64,000 bases of DNA from Clostridiales bacterium (GCA_017509245.1 JAFWQC010000103.1:30165-94164), one strand, 5' to 3'; positions 15,918 to 24,910 are shown, numbered from the stretch's first letter. Numbers and translations are program-made. The notes: generated by a model from the sequence alone, not told the origin.

Positions 15918-15946
15918 ATTATACGCGTGAGGTTTGGGAAATGCAA
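15918..15946 (-). promoter_or_regulatory. Promoter of the rtcB-prfH leader transcript
   Basis: TTGCAT - 17 bp - TATAAT on the minus strand; the -10 is a perfect match and the -35 weak, which fits an activated or moderate promoter. CCTCACG and CGTGAGG arms flank it (between ~15893 and 15932) and could be an operator. Confidence 0.6.
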
Positions 15947-16055
15947 GAGGATTAGTATTTGTTTACTTCAATTATTGCTACCCCAAAAACAGAATGAGCG
16001 CTGTTATTTCAAGGCAAAAAACTATTTTTTCAAGTAAAAATCCATGTTTATTTGA

Positions 16056-16084
16056 TTGTCAAAGTATTCTTTTGTCACTAAAAT
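16056..16084 (+). promoter_or_regulatory. Promoter of the 16112 gene
   Basis: TTGTCA - 17 bp - TAAAAT, 28 nt upstream of the start codon and just ahead of the ribosome binding site AGGAGGT. Confidence 0.65.
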
Positions 16085-16111
16085 ATAGCAAATAAACAGG
16101 AGGTGCTTATT

Positions 16112-17095
16112 ATGTCAATCAATAATGACCTAACTAAGAAAAGCGAGAATCATATATCTCTTTGGAAAGTAATAATTGTAATTCTTCCCATAGTAATATC
16201 TTTTATTGCTTTTCATCATGATAAACAGAACTCTCCTCTTATAATTTCCTGTGAAAACTGGAAACTTGTTGAATATGGTAACACCACAAAATACAGTCTG
16301 GTAAAATACGCTGACCCCAACACTGATAATGCAAATGGATCGCATACACCTAGCATATCAAACATTACAGGGGATAAATCAAATTCTCCCATATATATCG
16401 ATGAGAATAATCTACTGGAGTTAAAATTCCAAAAAAAGCAAGGTGATGCATCTCGAATATATATTGTAAATTTCAATAATAGTAATGATTTGACATACCA
16501 ATTAACAGAATATAACATGTCTGAAAGTATATTTGATGACATACAACATATATTCACGATTCACGTCCCAATTACAGTAAAAGAAACCACTATCGAGGAT
16601 ACAGATAGTTATGGCGAGACAACTGCGTTCAGCGTTCCTTGTTTGCAACGCTTTGCTTTAGCGTTTATTGATTACAATGGCAACACATGTATTTATTATA
16701 TAGTGCTTAGACCCAAGCCCATAATAAACGAAGAGAACTATGAATTCTTTTCGTTCATAAACCATAACAGAGAACAGGAAACATTGATTTATGACATTAA
16801 GAATTGGACATATGATGTAGCTTTTATTGACTGCAGTATAACTAACACCCAGTCCATTCGCCAAACATTACTTGATTGCTTTAACAGTGGCGATACTTCT
16901 GTTGAACAATTTCAATATTATGAGGCTGGTGATGAATTCTTGAGTTCATTTTCGCTATTCCCGGACGAACAGCCATTAAATACATCTATAGGAACAGTTA
17001 CTGTCATACCGAAGACCATAGTAATACATGACACACTTGATATTGAAACTGATTTACAACTATTGAGAACCATAGAAAATGATAGGTTGACTTAA
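16112..17095 (+). CDS. Single-TM exported hypothetical protein
   Basis: 327 aa. The start is the ATG at 16112, 7 nt after AGGAGGT; a GTG nine bases earlier overlaps that site. After ~20 cytoplasmic residues comes one TM helix (VIIVILPIVISFIAF, about 22-38); the remaining ~290 residues are outside, beta-rich and Asn/Thr-rich. No family recognised. Base composition is clearly A+T-rich compared with the flanks, like the defence operon that follows. Paired with the secreted protein at 17176 on the same strand. Confidence 0.6.
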   Translation: MSINNDLTKKSENHISLWKVIIVILPIVISFIAFHHDKQNSPLIISCENWKLVEYGNTTKYSLVKYADPNTDNANGSHTPSISNITGDKSNSPIYIDENNLLELKFQKKQGDASRIYIVNFNNSNDLTYQLTEYNMSESIFDDIQHIFTIHVPITVKETTIEDTDSYGETTAFSVPCLQRFALAFIDYNGNTCIYYIVLRPKPIINEENYEFFSFINHNREQETLIYDIKNWTYDVAFIDCSITNTQSIRQTLLDCFNSGDTSVEQFQYYEAGDEFLSSFSLFPDEQPLNTSIGTVTVIPKTIVIHDTLDIETDLQLLRTIENDRLT

Positions 17096-17175
17096 GCGCA
17101 ATCTTTATACTACGCTCAAAAAGAAACAAATATGGTAATATCCTATTGGATTAAAAATGTATGGAGAATAATAAT

Positions 17176-17754
17176 ATGACAAAGTCTTTGATTAAAAAAG
17201 CAGTTTCTCTTCTACTAATCTTTACTGTTATTTTTTCCATTTCGTCTACTTCTTTTGCGTCTTCTGAATCCAAAAAGACATTTAGAATACGCTACAGCGG
17301 AAGTTATAACTATGCAAATGCAAATGTGACACTTACTACTACAAATAATTCAGGAACTGAAGGAACCGTTACGCTCAGTCAAAACTTCACATTCACATTA
17401 CCCGAAGGCGGACTGCCCATCGTTCTTCATGAAGGAACTACTTGGGATTATAAGATCTCGAAAATGAAGGACGGGGCAAAAATCACGCTAATTTCTGATT
17501 ACAACAAAGGGGCTAACAAAGCTAAAACAGACGAGTTCTCACACATTAATCTTTGTGTAGCCGGCATAGCAAAAATGACAGGTAAAATCCACATTGATGG
17601 AAAAGCTAAATTTGGAAATATTTGGAAAATAGATACATTTACCAGATATTCCGTACCTAATTCTATTTCTCCCAAAGCTTGGGATTACGGTTCTTCATTA
17701 CCATATACAAAGTATGGTATTGAGCGTCCCGGCTTTTATTTCCGCGATACATAA
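17176..17754 (+). CDS. Secreted hypothetical protein
   Basis: 192 aa. The start is set at ATG 17176, which has GGAG 9 nt upstream; the earlier in-frame ATG at 17161 has none. The signal peptide is clear (KKAVSLLLIFTVIFSISS, cleavage after SFA). The mature protein is beta-rich with Thr/Asn repeats (VTLTTTNNSGTEGTVTLSQN) and ends in a Tyr-rich tail. No Cys lipobox or sorting signal, so probably released. No family recognised; it may work with the preceding membrane protein. Confidence 0.65.
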   Translation: MTKSLIKKAVSLLLIFTVIFSISSTSFASSESKKTFRIRYSGSYNYANANVTLTTTNNSGTEGTVTLSQNFTFTLPEGGLPIVLHEGTTWDYKISKMKDGAKITLISDYNKGANKAKTDEFSHINLCVAGIAKMTGKIHIDGKAKFGNIWKIDTFTRYSVPNSISPKAWDYGSSLPYTKYGIERPGFYFRDT

Positions 17755-17873
17755 CAATTCGCAAAGCATTCTATACAATATACAATCCAGAGCAACTTAT
17801 TCTCAGCTTCATTAAATGGAGTCGAGATTTATAGTTCGGTAAAAACATTCCGCCACGTATAAATAAATGAGAT

Positions 17874-17935
17874 TAAACGCACATGCTGATAGAAATGCGT
17901 GGTTTAGATTTTTGTTTCAATTTGATGTGCGTTTA
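17874..17935. repeat. Inverted repeat with competing arms (probable terminator)
   Basis: TAAACGCACAT (17874-17884) is perfectly complementary to ATGTGCGTTTA (17925-17935). A third, imperfect partner ATGCGTGGTTTA (17895-17906) followed by GATTTTT lies in between. The short pairing resembles a terminator for the 17176 gene; the long pairing would exclude it. It sits between two convergent genes. Confidence 0.5.
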
Positions 17936-17963
17936 GACATACCAACTGATTATATAAGCCTTC

Positions 17964-19793
17964 TTACAGTCCTTCCAAAATAGCAGAAACACTGCTGTTT
18001 TCTCCAATCTTTTCTTTCTCGTATTTCTCGAGTAATTCAAAGAGGAACTCACATCTATCTTTTACCCAGAGAAAATTCTCTAATAACTCATCTTCATTTA
18101 CTATCATTAATGCATCATCAAATCCGAATGAAAAGTCTTCATCAGAATTATCGACAACAACATGGCTATAAATCAACTTTTCAAACAATGCTTTGTGAAC
18201 GTCATTATAATTGTGTCTTCTGTTAGATTTATTGAAGTCATTCAGCTTAATGCACAGAATCATTCCTCTGTAAAGAAAAGTACTTGCCAGAAGCGAAACA
18301 CGATACTTAATCTCCAAGTTTCTACTTCTTCTTCCAACAATAAAACCGCGTGCCAGTTCCCTCAAGAACTTTATTGAAAAACCATCTTTTTCATATAGGT
18401 TTTTGAGTTCTTTGATAATTGGGCAAAATATTATCTTGTTTACTTTATCGCTCTGCATACGAAAAAGCATTTTAAAGTAGTCGTCCGAAAACAAATTATA
18501 GGATTCGTCTATCCAACTACTCAACAAGCCACTCTGAACATCATCTGTAAGTTTGCATGTGTAGAACGCTGCAAAGTATTCCTGAAATGACCTGTGGGTA
18601 AAACAATATTTGATTCCATCTTTAATGAGCAAGCATATCGATTGACTCAGATCTTCAATATAATCATCGGTGTTAAAATGGTTTATGCCTGTCTTGCTTT
18701 TTGCTGATTCAATATGTTCTCTCAATTCAGTCTCACCAAACGCATATTGACTTGCAAAATAAGACTTAAAACAAATATACGAGAAAATGAGTTTGAATTC
18801 ATCGCATCCCAGCTTACACTTTATATCCCTTTTATAGAAATCCTTCGTTGCATCATGGGCATTAAAAAGTGTTACGAATGCTTCCTCGTAAAATTCGTTT
18901 AAGTTTTCCGGAATTGTCGTATGCTTTTGGAATGTCAGCAACATTATATTTAGTAATAGCGGATTTGAAGCAAAAGAAGTGTACTTATCATAAAGCACGC
19001 TGTCCAGTTCTTTGCAGAAATCCTCTTTAACTATTTCTTCAAAATCAATCTTGCTGATTAACTCTAAAGCCTGTTTCTTTGTCAGTTTTAGCATTTCCGT
19101 TTCACAATAGTTATTCCAACCGATGAATCCAGGTGAAGGTCTGGAAGAAGCGATATATCTGTTTTTACTGTAATGCTCTGAAAGCTCTTTTATCTCTCGT
19201 GTCAATATTTCTTTTCTGTTGGATTTTATTTCATCAATTCCATCAAGAAACAACACATATGCTCCTTCATTCATACTTAATTCAAAATATTCTTTACTTA
19301 GATTAAAACCGTTATTCTTCAATGTATTAAATATCTCTTCATATAGAGAGGTTTCCTGGGAAATCAGATTCCTTAACTCGATCATAACTGGAATATAGTC
19401 AGTTTCTTTTATGGTATTCAGGAACAGATGTTTTAAAAGAACAGACTTTCCTGTTCCACCTGTACCGGAGATTAATATCTTATTTCCTATATCAAACAAA
19501 TTGCAGACGTTGTCGGTATCAATATCTTTTCCGCCGTATTTCACGCCGACGAATTCATATATGGAGTAAATGAACTTGGGTTCTTTACGATAGATTATCG
19601 TTTTAACAAGACTAATGTTCTTGCTCGTTTTAGTTATGTATTCTTCATACGCAGTCCTGTAGCGTATTTCTTCTTTTGCATCAAGATCCTTAAAATATTT
19701 GCTTGCTTTTTTCCATGCGAATTTTAGAAAATCCTTGATCAAAGTCGACATAACATCCGACACAACTTTTGTACCAATGTCATTAGAACTCAT
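17964..19793 (-). CDS. NACHT-domain STAND NTPase (bacterial NLR-like, predicted antiphage)
   Basis: 609 aa. Walker A is GTGGTGKS (110-117), Walker B VLFLDGIDEI (180-189), and a sensor-like IASSRPSPGF follows. This is the NACHT order. The N-terminal ~100 residues are helical with no recognisable nuclease or protease domain. The C-terminal part contains the QEYFAAFYTCKL motif seen in NACHT-associated helical domains, and ends in a short charged domain, as described for bacterial NACHT defence proteins (bNACHT with a short C-terminal sensor). Such proteins are cytoplasmic and trigger abortive responses on sensing phage proteins. Last gene of the operon starting at 23173, 79 nt after the MazG-like gene, with its own ribosome binding site (GGGGAGATAGCATA). 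Confidence 0.85.
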   Translation of the reverse strand: MSSNDIGTKVVSDVMSTLIKDFLKFAWKKASKYFKDLDAKEEIRYRTAYEEYITKTSKNISLVKTIIYRKEPKFIYSIYEFVGVKYGGKDIDTDNVCNLFDIGNKILISGTGGTGKSVLLKHLFLNTIKETDYIPVMIELRNLISQETSLYEEIFNTLKNNGFNLSKEYFELSMNEGAYVLFLDGIDEIKSNRKEILTREIKELSEHYSKNRYIASSRPSPGFIGWNNYCETEMLKLTKKQALELISKIDFEEIVKEDFCKELDSVLYDKYTSFASNPLLLNIMLLTFQKHTTIPENLNEFYEEAFVTLFNAHDATKDFYKRDIKCKLGCDEFKLIFSYICFKSYFASQYAFGETELREHIESAKSKTGINHFNTDDYIEDLSQSICLLIKDGIKYCFTHRSFQEYFAAFYTCKLTDDVQSGLLSSWIDESYNLFSDDYFKMLFRMQSDKVNKIIFCPIIKELKNLYEKDGFSIKFLRELARGFIVGRRSRNLEIKYRVSLLASTFLYRGMILCIKLNDFNKSNRRHNYNDVHKALFEKLIYSHVVVDNSDEDFSFGFDDALMIVNEDELLENFLWVKDRCEFLFELLEKYEKEKIGENSSVSAILEGL

Positions 19794-19872
19794 TATGCTA
19801 TCTCCCCATATGCAATTTTAACCGGCAATTAAGTTACACAAATATTATATTACTAAGCATTGCTTATGTCTT

Positions 19873-20205
19873 TTACAACTCACTATACTTATCGCTCTTC
19901 CCTTTAGCTTTCTCAACCGGATACTTCTTGTTATTTAATTCAACCTTCTTCTGCACTATCTCATCGAGATCCAAACCACAGGCATCTGCCATCAGCACGC
20001 AGTAATTAACCACATCAGCCAATTCTTCGGCTATCTTATCTCGCTTGTCAACACATTCAACATCTGTACTGCTCCACTGGAACACTTCCAACAATTCAGC
20101 AGCCTCAAGTGAAATGGATATTGCCAGATCCTTTGGGTTATGGAATTGCTTCCAATCTCTGTCATCTCTGAATTTCAATATCATATCTACAGTTTTCTGA
20201 TTCAT
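19873..20205 (-). CDS. MazG-like nucleotide pyrophosphohydrolase
   Basis: 110 aa, the single-domain length. The metal-binding helices of the MazG/dCTPase fold are present: SLEAAELLEVFQW (E-x-x-E/E) and EELADVVNYCVLMADACG (E-E-x-x-D). Hydrolyses (d)NTPs to monophosphates plus pyrophosphate; within a defence operon it could clear modified or signalling nucleotides. Start 2 nt after the stop of the helicase gene, with GGAGG overlapping the end of that gene. Confidence 0.9.
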   Translation of the reverse strand: MNQKTVDMILKFRDDRDWKQFHNPKDLAISISLEAAELLEVFQWSSTDVECVDKRDKIAEELADVVNYCVLMADACGLDLDEIVQKKVELNNKKYPVEKAKGKSDKYSEL

Positions 20206-20207
20206 TC

Positions 20208-21998
20208 TTATGCCTCCAAAGTAACATTATTTGCGCTGGCAATAAACTGTTTGAGATAAGCACGCATATTTGCATTATATGCATATACATAGCAACCTTT
20301 TATTCCTCTAGTAAGAATAGTTGTATATGTATTCAGTATCAATTGCTTGAGCACATCAGGCTCAGTATTTGCTTTTACCTTCTGGTCCATATATTCGTTC
20401 AAATCAATCTTTATGGAATTGGTTTTCGGATCATAATCTATTTCTTTTCCGAAAATTACTCCGACATAATTCATGTCATAGCCTTGTGTAGTATGTATAC
20501 ACCCGATAGTACAATGCGAATCTTTCCTGGTTATCCAGTCTTCGTTCCATAGATTCCATATGTACCTGTATTTATCAATCTGAATATCGTACTCGCCTTT
20601 ATTCACCAGATTAACGTAGTAATCCATATTATCTTTGGGTTTCTTGGCCGGTTTCGTTTTCCACTTCCATGCAAATCCGGCTACAGTTTTGCTCAAACCA
20701 ATTTCATCATCTTTTTTTCGAACTTGCTCAACCAACAAATTAACGTTATCGAACAACAGGAAATCATAGTTATCAACATGTTCAAAGTTTTTACACCTGC
20801 AATCCATAAATGCCTTTACATAATTGATATATGTATCACCGCCCTCGCACCTCATTTGGGTAACAAGTTCATGTTTCTTGATGTTATTTCCGTATGTCTC
20901 AAGCGACTTATTGAACTCTTTGTTAGTAATATCCGATGATTTTACGCTCTGATAAGCGTCATAAAAAAGCACAACGTGTTTTGCAGACTTAAGAATCCAC
21001 TCTAACTGATTAGTCTTATTAGCATCTAATCCAAGGCCTTCGCTGGTCTTATCAAATGAACCAAAACCTGTTAAGTTCTTTCTTTTAGAGAGTCTGTGTG
21101 ATTCATCTACAAAAAGAATATCGTATTTCTTTTTCACAACATCGCTCGGGCCAATTACCATTTCTTTAACTAGACCGTTACCGCATTCTTTGAAAACTTT
21201 GCTGACAGTTTCTCTAATGCCCGGCATCGGAAAAACCAAACCAATAGTAAATGGTTTCCCGTTTCGTTCTTTTTGGATATGCTCTTTAACCCTTTTAAGA
21301 GCTGCCTTTTTGTTCTCTTCAATGCCTTCATCATAATCATCATGATCATCTTGAAGAGAATCAAAATCAACATTTACCGCATTTACAAGCGAATTGATAA
21401 TGCTGATTGCAAGCACCGTTTTTCCTGTACCTGCGCAACCATTTACAAGGCTTACGCCGGTAGTTTTATTTTCGAATGTATCGATAATATCATTCATTAT
21501 CGATACGCTGACTTCATTCTGCTCACCTGTCAACGCATTGTAGGGCGAAAACTTAAATATGTTATCGTTTTCAATAACATCTAATGAATTCTTTGCTAGT
21601 CCATGATTCTGCAATTCTTTCCATAGACTGCTGAATTGTTTACGATAATAATCGCGTCTATAGTAATCGTGCGCTGCCTGCTGACCTTTGTTTCTATTCA
21701 ATACATCTTTGAATTTCTTATCTGCAGAACAACACTTTATAAGTCTTTGCTCATAATCAAGAACAACCGACTTGTTATATTCTCCATCGAAAACAATTTC
21801 CATCACTGTCAGACATTGTTTTTCGGGATTTTTCAGATGCTGTCCCATTCGGGTAGAAACGCTTGTTGTCTCACCAATATATAGCTGATCATCATTGTGA
21901 ATGAGATATACTACAGGCCAGTTCTTTCCTTTCTGAGTTTGCTTAACCTGTTTTAATCCATGCTCATCAAATGAATATGTCTGAATCTCATTCTTCAT
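20208..21998 (-). CDS. GIY-YIG nuclease fused to DUF2075 (Schlafen-like) helicase
   Basis: 596 aa. Residues ~29-90 are a GIY-YIG domain: VVYLIHND...QLYIGETT, catalytic R50 in STRMGQH and E83 in LDYEQRLI. From ~150 on is a superfamily I-type P-loop module (DUF2075): Walker A GCAGTGKT (187-194), Walker B YDILFVDESHR (292-302), an arginine/QMRCEGGDTYINYV block and a late TTQGYDMNYVGVIFGKE motif. Nuclease plus nucleic-acid motor in one chain suggests cutting of foreign or structured DNA/RNA. Lies 20 nt after the HNH gene and 2 nt before the MazG gene, so expression is tightly linked. Confidence 0.88.
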   Translation of the reverse strand: MKNEIQTYSFDEHGLKQVKQTQKGKNWPVVYLIHNDDQLYIGETTSVSTRMGQHLKNPEKQCLTVMEIVFDGEYNKSVVLDYEQRLIKCCSADKKFKDVLNRNKGQQAAHDYYRRDYYRKQFSSLWKELQNHGLAKNSLDVIENDNIFKFSPYNALTGEQNEVSVSIMNDIIDTFENKTTGVSLVNGCAGTGKTVLAISIINSLVNAVNVDFDSLQDDHDDYDEGIEENKKAALKRVKEHIQKERNGKPFTIGLVFPMPGIRETVSKVFKECGNGLVKEMVIGPSDVVKKKYDILFVDESHRLSKRKNLTGFGSFDKTSEGLGLDANKTNQLEWILKSAKHVVLFYDAYQSVKSSDITNKEFNKSLETYGNNIKKHELVTQMRCEGGDTYINYVKAFMDCRCKNFEHVDNYDFLLFDNVNLLVEQVRKKDDEIGLSKTVAGFAWKWKTKPAKKPKDNMDYYVNLVNKGEYDIQIDKYRYIWNLWNEDWITRKDSHCTIGCIHTTQGYDMNYVGVIFGKEIDYDPKTNSIKIDLNEYMDQKVKANTEPDVLKQLILNTYTTILTRGIKGCYVYAYNANMRAYLKQFIASANNVTLEA

Positions 21999-22018
21999 GC
22001 TTATTTATCTCCACTTAC

Positions 22019-23173
22019 TTATATCTTCCAAATACTGTATCCTTGTCTCTTTGCCGAATCATAAACAGGTCTCATGTTTTTAGAAAGGATTTCGACGAAT
22101 TCATTCTTACATATCCCTGCTTTATAAAGATCCTGTTGTGCCCATATGGAGTGCAGATTATCTTTATAGCATTTCTCAAACAAGGACCGGATTCCATCAC
22201 GCTCACATACCGACTCATACATTTTATACTGATTTTCAGCAAACCCTTTGAAAAACATGTCCCATTCGGGAAGGTTATTGCTTTTCCGAGTATTTAATAC
22301 AGAAACCATTGGCATGAGATTCCAGAGTTCATCATTCATAACGAAAGACCATGGAACGAAATGATCAATCTCAAAATCAGTTTTTTCAATTCGCGTGTTG
22401 TTATAAACATCATGAATCTCAACACAATTCAAAACGCCAGTCCACAAATTGCGCACCTTTTCCAGTTTGCGCACATTATCACCGGGCTTAAGTTTATATA
22501 CCAATCCAGGAACTTCAGGATTATTGTTCTGAAGCCACCTTAGTTTCTCGTATTGTATCCACCCGAGGATCTCAACCGTATTGTCGTTTATCATCTGTAC
22601 CCAATCCGGGTTAAAGATAATCTTCCTGTTAAGCACAGCCCCCTCACCAAAAACATATGGAAGCTTTGCTTCTGTTCTATCGAAAAACTGGATATACTCT
22701 ATTAGCTCTGAGCGCTTCTCCCAATTCACCTTGGCATCGTGTTTATTAAAGAACCCCGCCAATGCTCTATAGGGAACCATATTCGTCAACTGGGTTTTAT
22801 CGTCTTTTAATTCCTTATAATGCTTCTTAATTGCATCCCTTATCTCACTTTTCGAAGCGAAACTGGGCAAATTGCTTGCCTGCTGCAGATGAATAACTGC
22901 TCTCTCCAGACCATCAACAACCCCTCCCTTAACTAAACCACTTAAATGAATATGATATTCAACAACTGAATACCAGGCATTAGCTATCATCTCATCTATA
23001 ACATCGCCCATGGTAGTTTCGACTACATTTTGATTGACTATATTGACAATAGCTTCAAGCCAATAGAATTTATAGCAAAAAGACGGATCCTTGAGCATGC
23101 TGACGAAACTGTCTATTTCAAGACAGCTGTAGTAATTCTTAGCATTGTTCAAAATCAAGTCCGGCGTTTTCAT
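22019..23173 (-). CDS. HNH endonuclease, first gene of the defence operon
   Basis: 384 aa. Start at the second ATG (23173), for which AGGGGT lies at a proper 7-nt distance; the ATG two codons earlier abuts it. The ~250-residue N-terminal region is helical and not recognised, and may be a specificity or sensor part. The HNH core is FEIDHFVPWSF (D270, H271), then WNLMPM (N285) and LNTRKSNNLP (N294), without the usual zinc-binding CxxC pairs. First gene of HNH - GIY-YIG/DUF2075 - MazG - NACHT. Confidence 0.85.
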   Translation of the reverse strand: MKTPDLILNNAKNYYSCLEIDSFVSMLKDPSFCYKFYWLEAIVNIVNQNVVETTMGDVIDEMIANAWYSVVEYHIHLSGLVKGGVVDGLERAVIHLQQASNLPSFASKSEIRDAIKKHYKELKDDKTQLTNMVPYRALAGFFNKHDAKVNWEKRSELIEYIQFFDRTEAKLPYVFGEGAVLNRKIIFNPDWVQMINDNTVEILGWIQYEKLRWLQNNNPEVPGLVYKLKPGDNVRKLEKVRNLWTGVLNCVEIHDVYNNTRIEKTDFEIDHFVPWSFVMNDELWNLMPMVSVLNTRKSNNLPEWDMFFKGFAENQYKMYESVCERDGIRSLFEKCYKDNLHSIWAQQDLYKAGICKNEFVEILSKNMRPVYDSAKRQGYSIWKI

Positions 23174-23199
23174 AGGCATACCCCTAACTCATCATAGTA

Positions 23200-23229
23200 A
23201 TTTTACTTCTTTTCATGCTCTTGTAACAA
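23200..23229 (-). promoter_or_regulatory. Possible promoter of the defence operon
   Basis: TTGTTA - 18 bp - TAAAAT on the minus strand, 27 nt upstream of the HNH start. Reasonable hexamers but a slightly long spacer in A+T-rich DNA, so moderate confidence. Confidence 0.4.
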
Positions 23230-23415
23230 TACTTTTGCTTATATAGTATTTGTCACATGGCAATCAACAAATCCCATCCAAAATCTCCCTCCTCCCTTGT
23301 GACATTCCCTGTCCCATTCCCCATTTCATGCGGTTTGAGACATGTTGTGTCGTTTATTTGGGTGGGGTTTCACGGGTAATATCGAGGCAACAGAACCCGA
23401 GAGGAGGAATTCAAA

Positions 23416-23619
23416 ATGAAGAACATGACAACAGGTAAAAAGGTCTTTGTGATCACAGAAGGTATTTTGGGACTTGGAGCGTTGGCAGTTCTGCTAATAT
23501 CGGTTTTCGGGAACGTGGAATCATTAGTGCCGCTTCAGACGGGACTGTCCTGTGTGGCACTTGCAGGAATAAGCAATACGATTTGCCTTATCAGAACATG
23601 GAAGGAAAAGAGGGCGTGA
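23416..23619 (+). CDS. Small two-TM protein
   Basis: 67 aa, with the ribosome binding site GAGAGGAGGAATTCAAA. Two hydrophobic helices (about 10-30 and 38-56) and a basic end (RTWKEKRA). No family recognised. Marks the return to less A+T-rich sequence after the defence island. Confidence 0.65.
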   Translation: MKNMTTGKKVFVITEGILGLGALAVLLISVFGNVESLVPLQTGLSCVALAGISNTICLIRTWKEKRA

Positions 23620-23788
23620 CTTAGGAACACCCCCAAACCCGTCCAGAAGCAGGGACAAGCGACACCGACCCCTTAAATCTGCCTCACACCTGCCCTATTT
23701 ATTCCCCTTTTTCATCCTGAATTCAGGTAGAAACTCCTGAATCCTTGGCGGAAAATAATAACGCTGATAATAGGAAAAGGTGAATTAC

Positions 23789-24886
23789 ATGAATAGAAAA
23801 CTAATGCTGCCGGTTGCGGCTATGTCTATGGTACTAGTATCTACGGCATGTACGAAGGTCGTTGTGCCTGATGATACAAGCTCCGCCACTACCAGTGAGA
23901 TAACAACGCAGACAACCACCAAAGAAAAAGCAACGGAGACGACTGAGATAGCCAAAACAAGGCGTGTTCCGCTCAATCATGAGTTCAATCCGCATTGTTT
24001 GTCCGGGATATATATCGATAAATACGGCGAGGAGTTCGAGGAAAACTACTACAGATACTGCGATGCGGTGCTTGCAGGGGAAGAAACTGTGAAGCTCGAT
24101 AAGGATGAATATCTGCAGATGAGCTGGTATATTTCGCGCTATTGCCTGCCGATCGTTTCCCAGTACGTGTGCTTCCCGGGCGATGGAGTCGGCGCGAACA
24201 AGATTGGCGATGGCGAATATAAGATTGAATATGATGCGCCCATTGAAGAATATCTTAGTGCTGTTGAGCAATTCAAAGAAAGGGTCGAGTTTCTGATCGG
24301 GAGCGCTTGCCTGGAGGACGATACACCTCTCGAGAAGACCATCGCTCTGTACAAGTCTGAGACTTACAGGCTCGATTACGATACTGCGGCAACTGAAGAA
24401 GATTTTGAAGATGCATATGGATATAATGTCAGCCCTTACCGCGCGTTAATGCTTAATCGCGGAATCTGCCAAGAGATTGCGGGAGCATATGCATATCTGC
24501 TGCTTCAGGTGGGCGTCGATGCCACGACCTGCGGATGCCTCAAAAAGGACATATCTTCAGCTCACGAGTGGACGGTCGTTAAGATCGATGACAAATACTA
24601 TCACTGCGACGTCACTTACCAGTGCTGCACTGACAAGTACACATTACAGTATTTCGGCATGACAGATGACCAGCGGGAACTTGAAGGCGACTGGTTAATC
24701 GATAAACTGAATTTCGGAGCTTTGAATGATACATGGCACAAGGATCTGCCCATCGAAGATACGAGATTCGAAAAGGTGTGGACGTGCACGGCATACGATC
24801 TCGATCGTGACGAGAACATGCTTTACTGTTACAGAGTAAATGGTGCGGACGACAGCGGACAGCGTTTTGAGATGTCGGTAGCGTGA
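23789..24886 (+). CDS. Transglutaminase-like lipoprotein
   Basis: 365 aa. The ATG at 23789 is preferred over a GTG nine bases earlier because AAAAGG lies 8 nt before it. Lipobox VSTAC; then a Thr/Ser/Glu-rich linker. The transglutaminase/protease-like core is seen in LNRGICQEIAGAYAYLL (Cys), SAHEWTVVKID (His) and YYHCDVTYQ (Asp), a complete Cys-His-Asp triad in order. Outer-membrane-face location; such enzymes process or cross-link peptides, often in the cell wall. Substrate unknown. Confidence 0.85.
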   Translation: MNRKLMLPVAAMSMVLVSTACTKVVVPDDTSSATTSEITTQTTTKEKATETTEIAKTRRVPLNHEFNPHCLSGIYIDKYGEEFEENYYRYCDAVLAGEETVKLDKDEYLQMSWYISRYCLPIVSQYVCFPGDGVGANKIGDGEYKIEYDAPIEEYLSAVEQFKERVEFLIGSACLEDDTPLEKTIALYKSETYRLDYDTAATEEDFEDAYGYNVSPYRALMLNRGICQEIAGAYAYLLLQVGVDATTCGCLKKDISSAHEWTVVKIDDKYYHCDVTYQCCTDKYTLQYFGMTDDQRELEGDWLIDKLNFGALNDTWHKDLPIEDTRFEKVWTCTAYDLDRDENMLYCYRVNGADDSGQRFEMSVA

Positions 24887-24910
24887 GGATCTGTTACTTT
24901 CCCCTTACTT

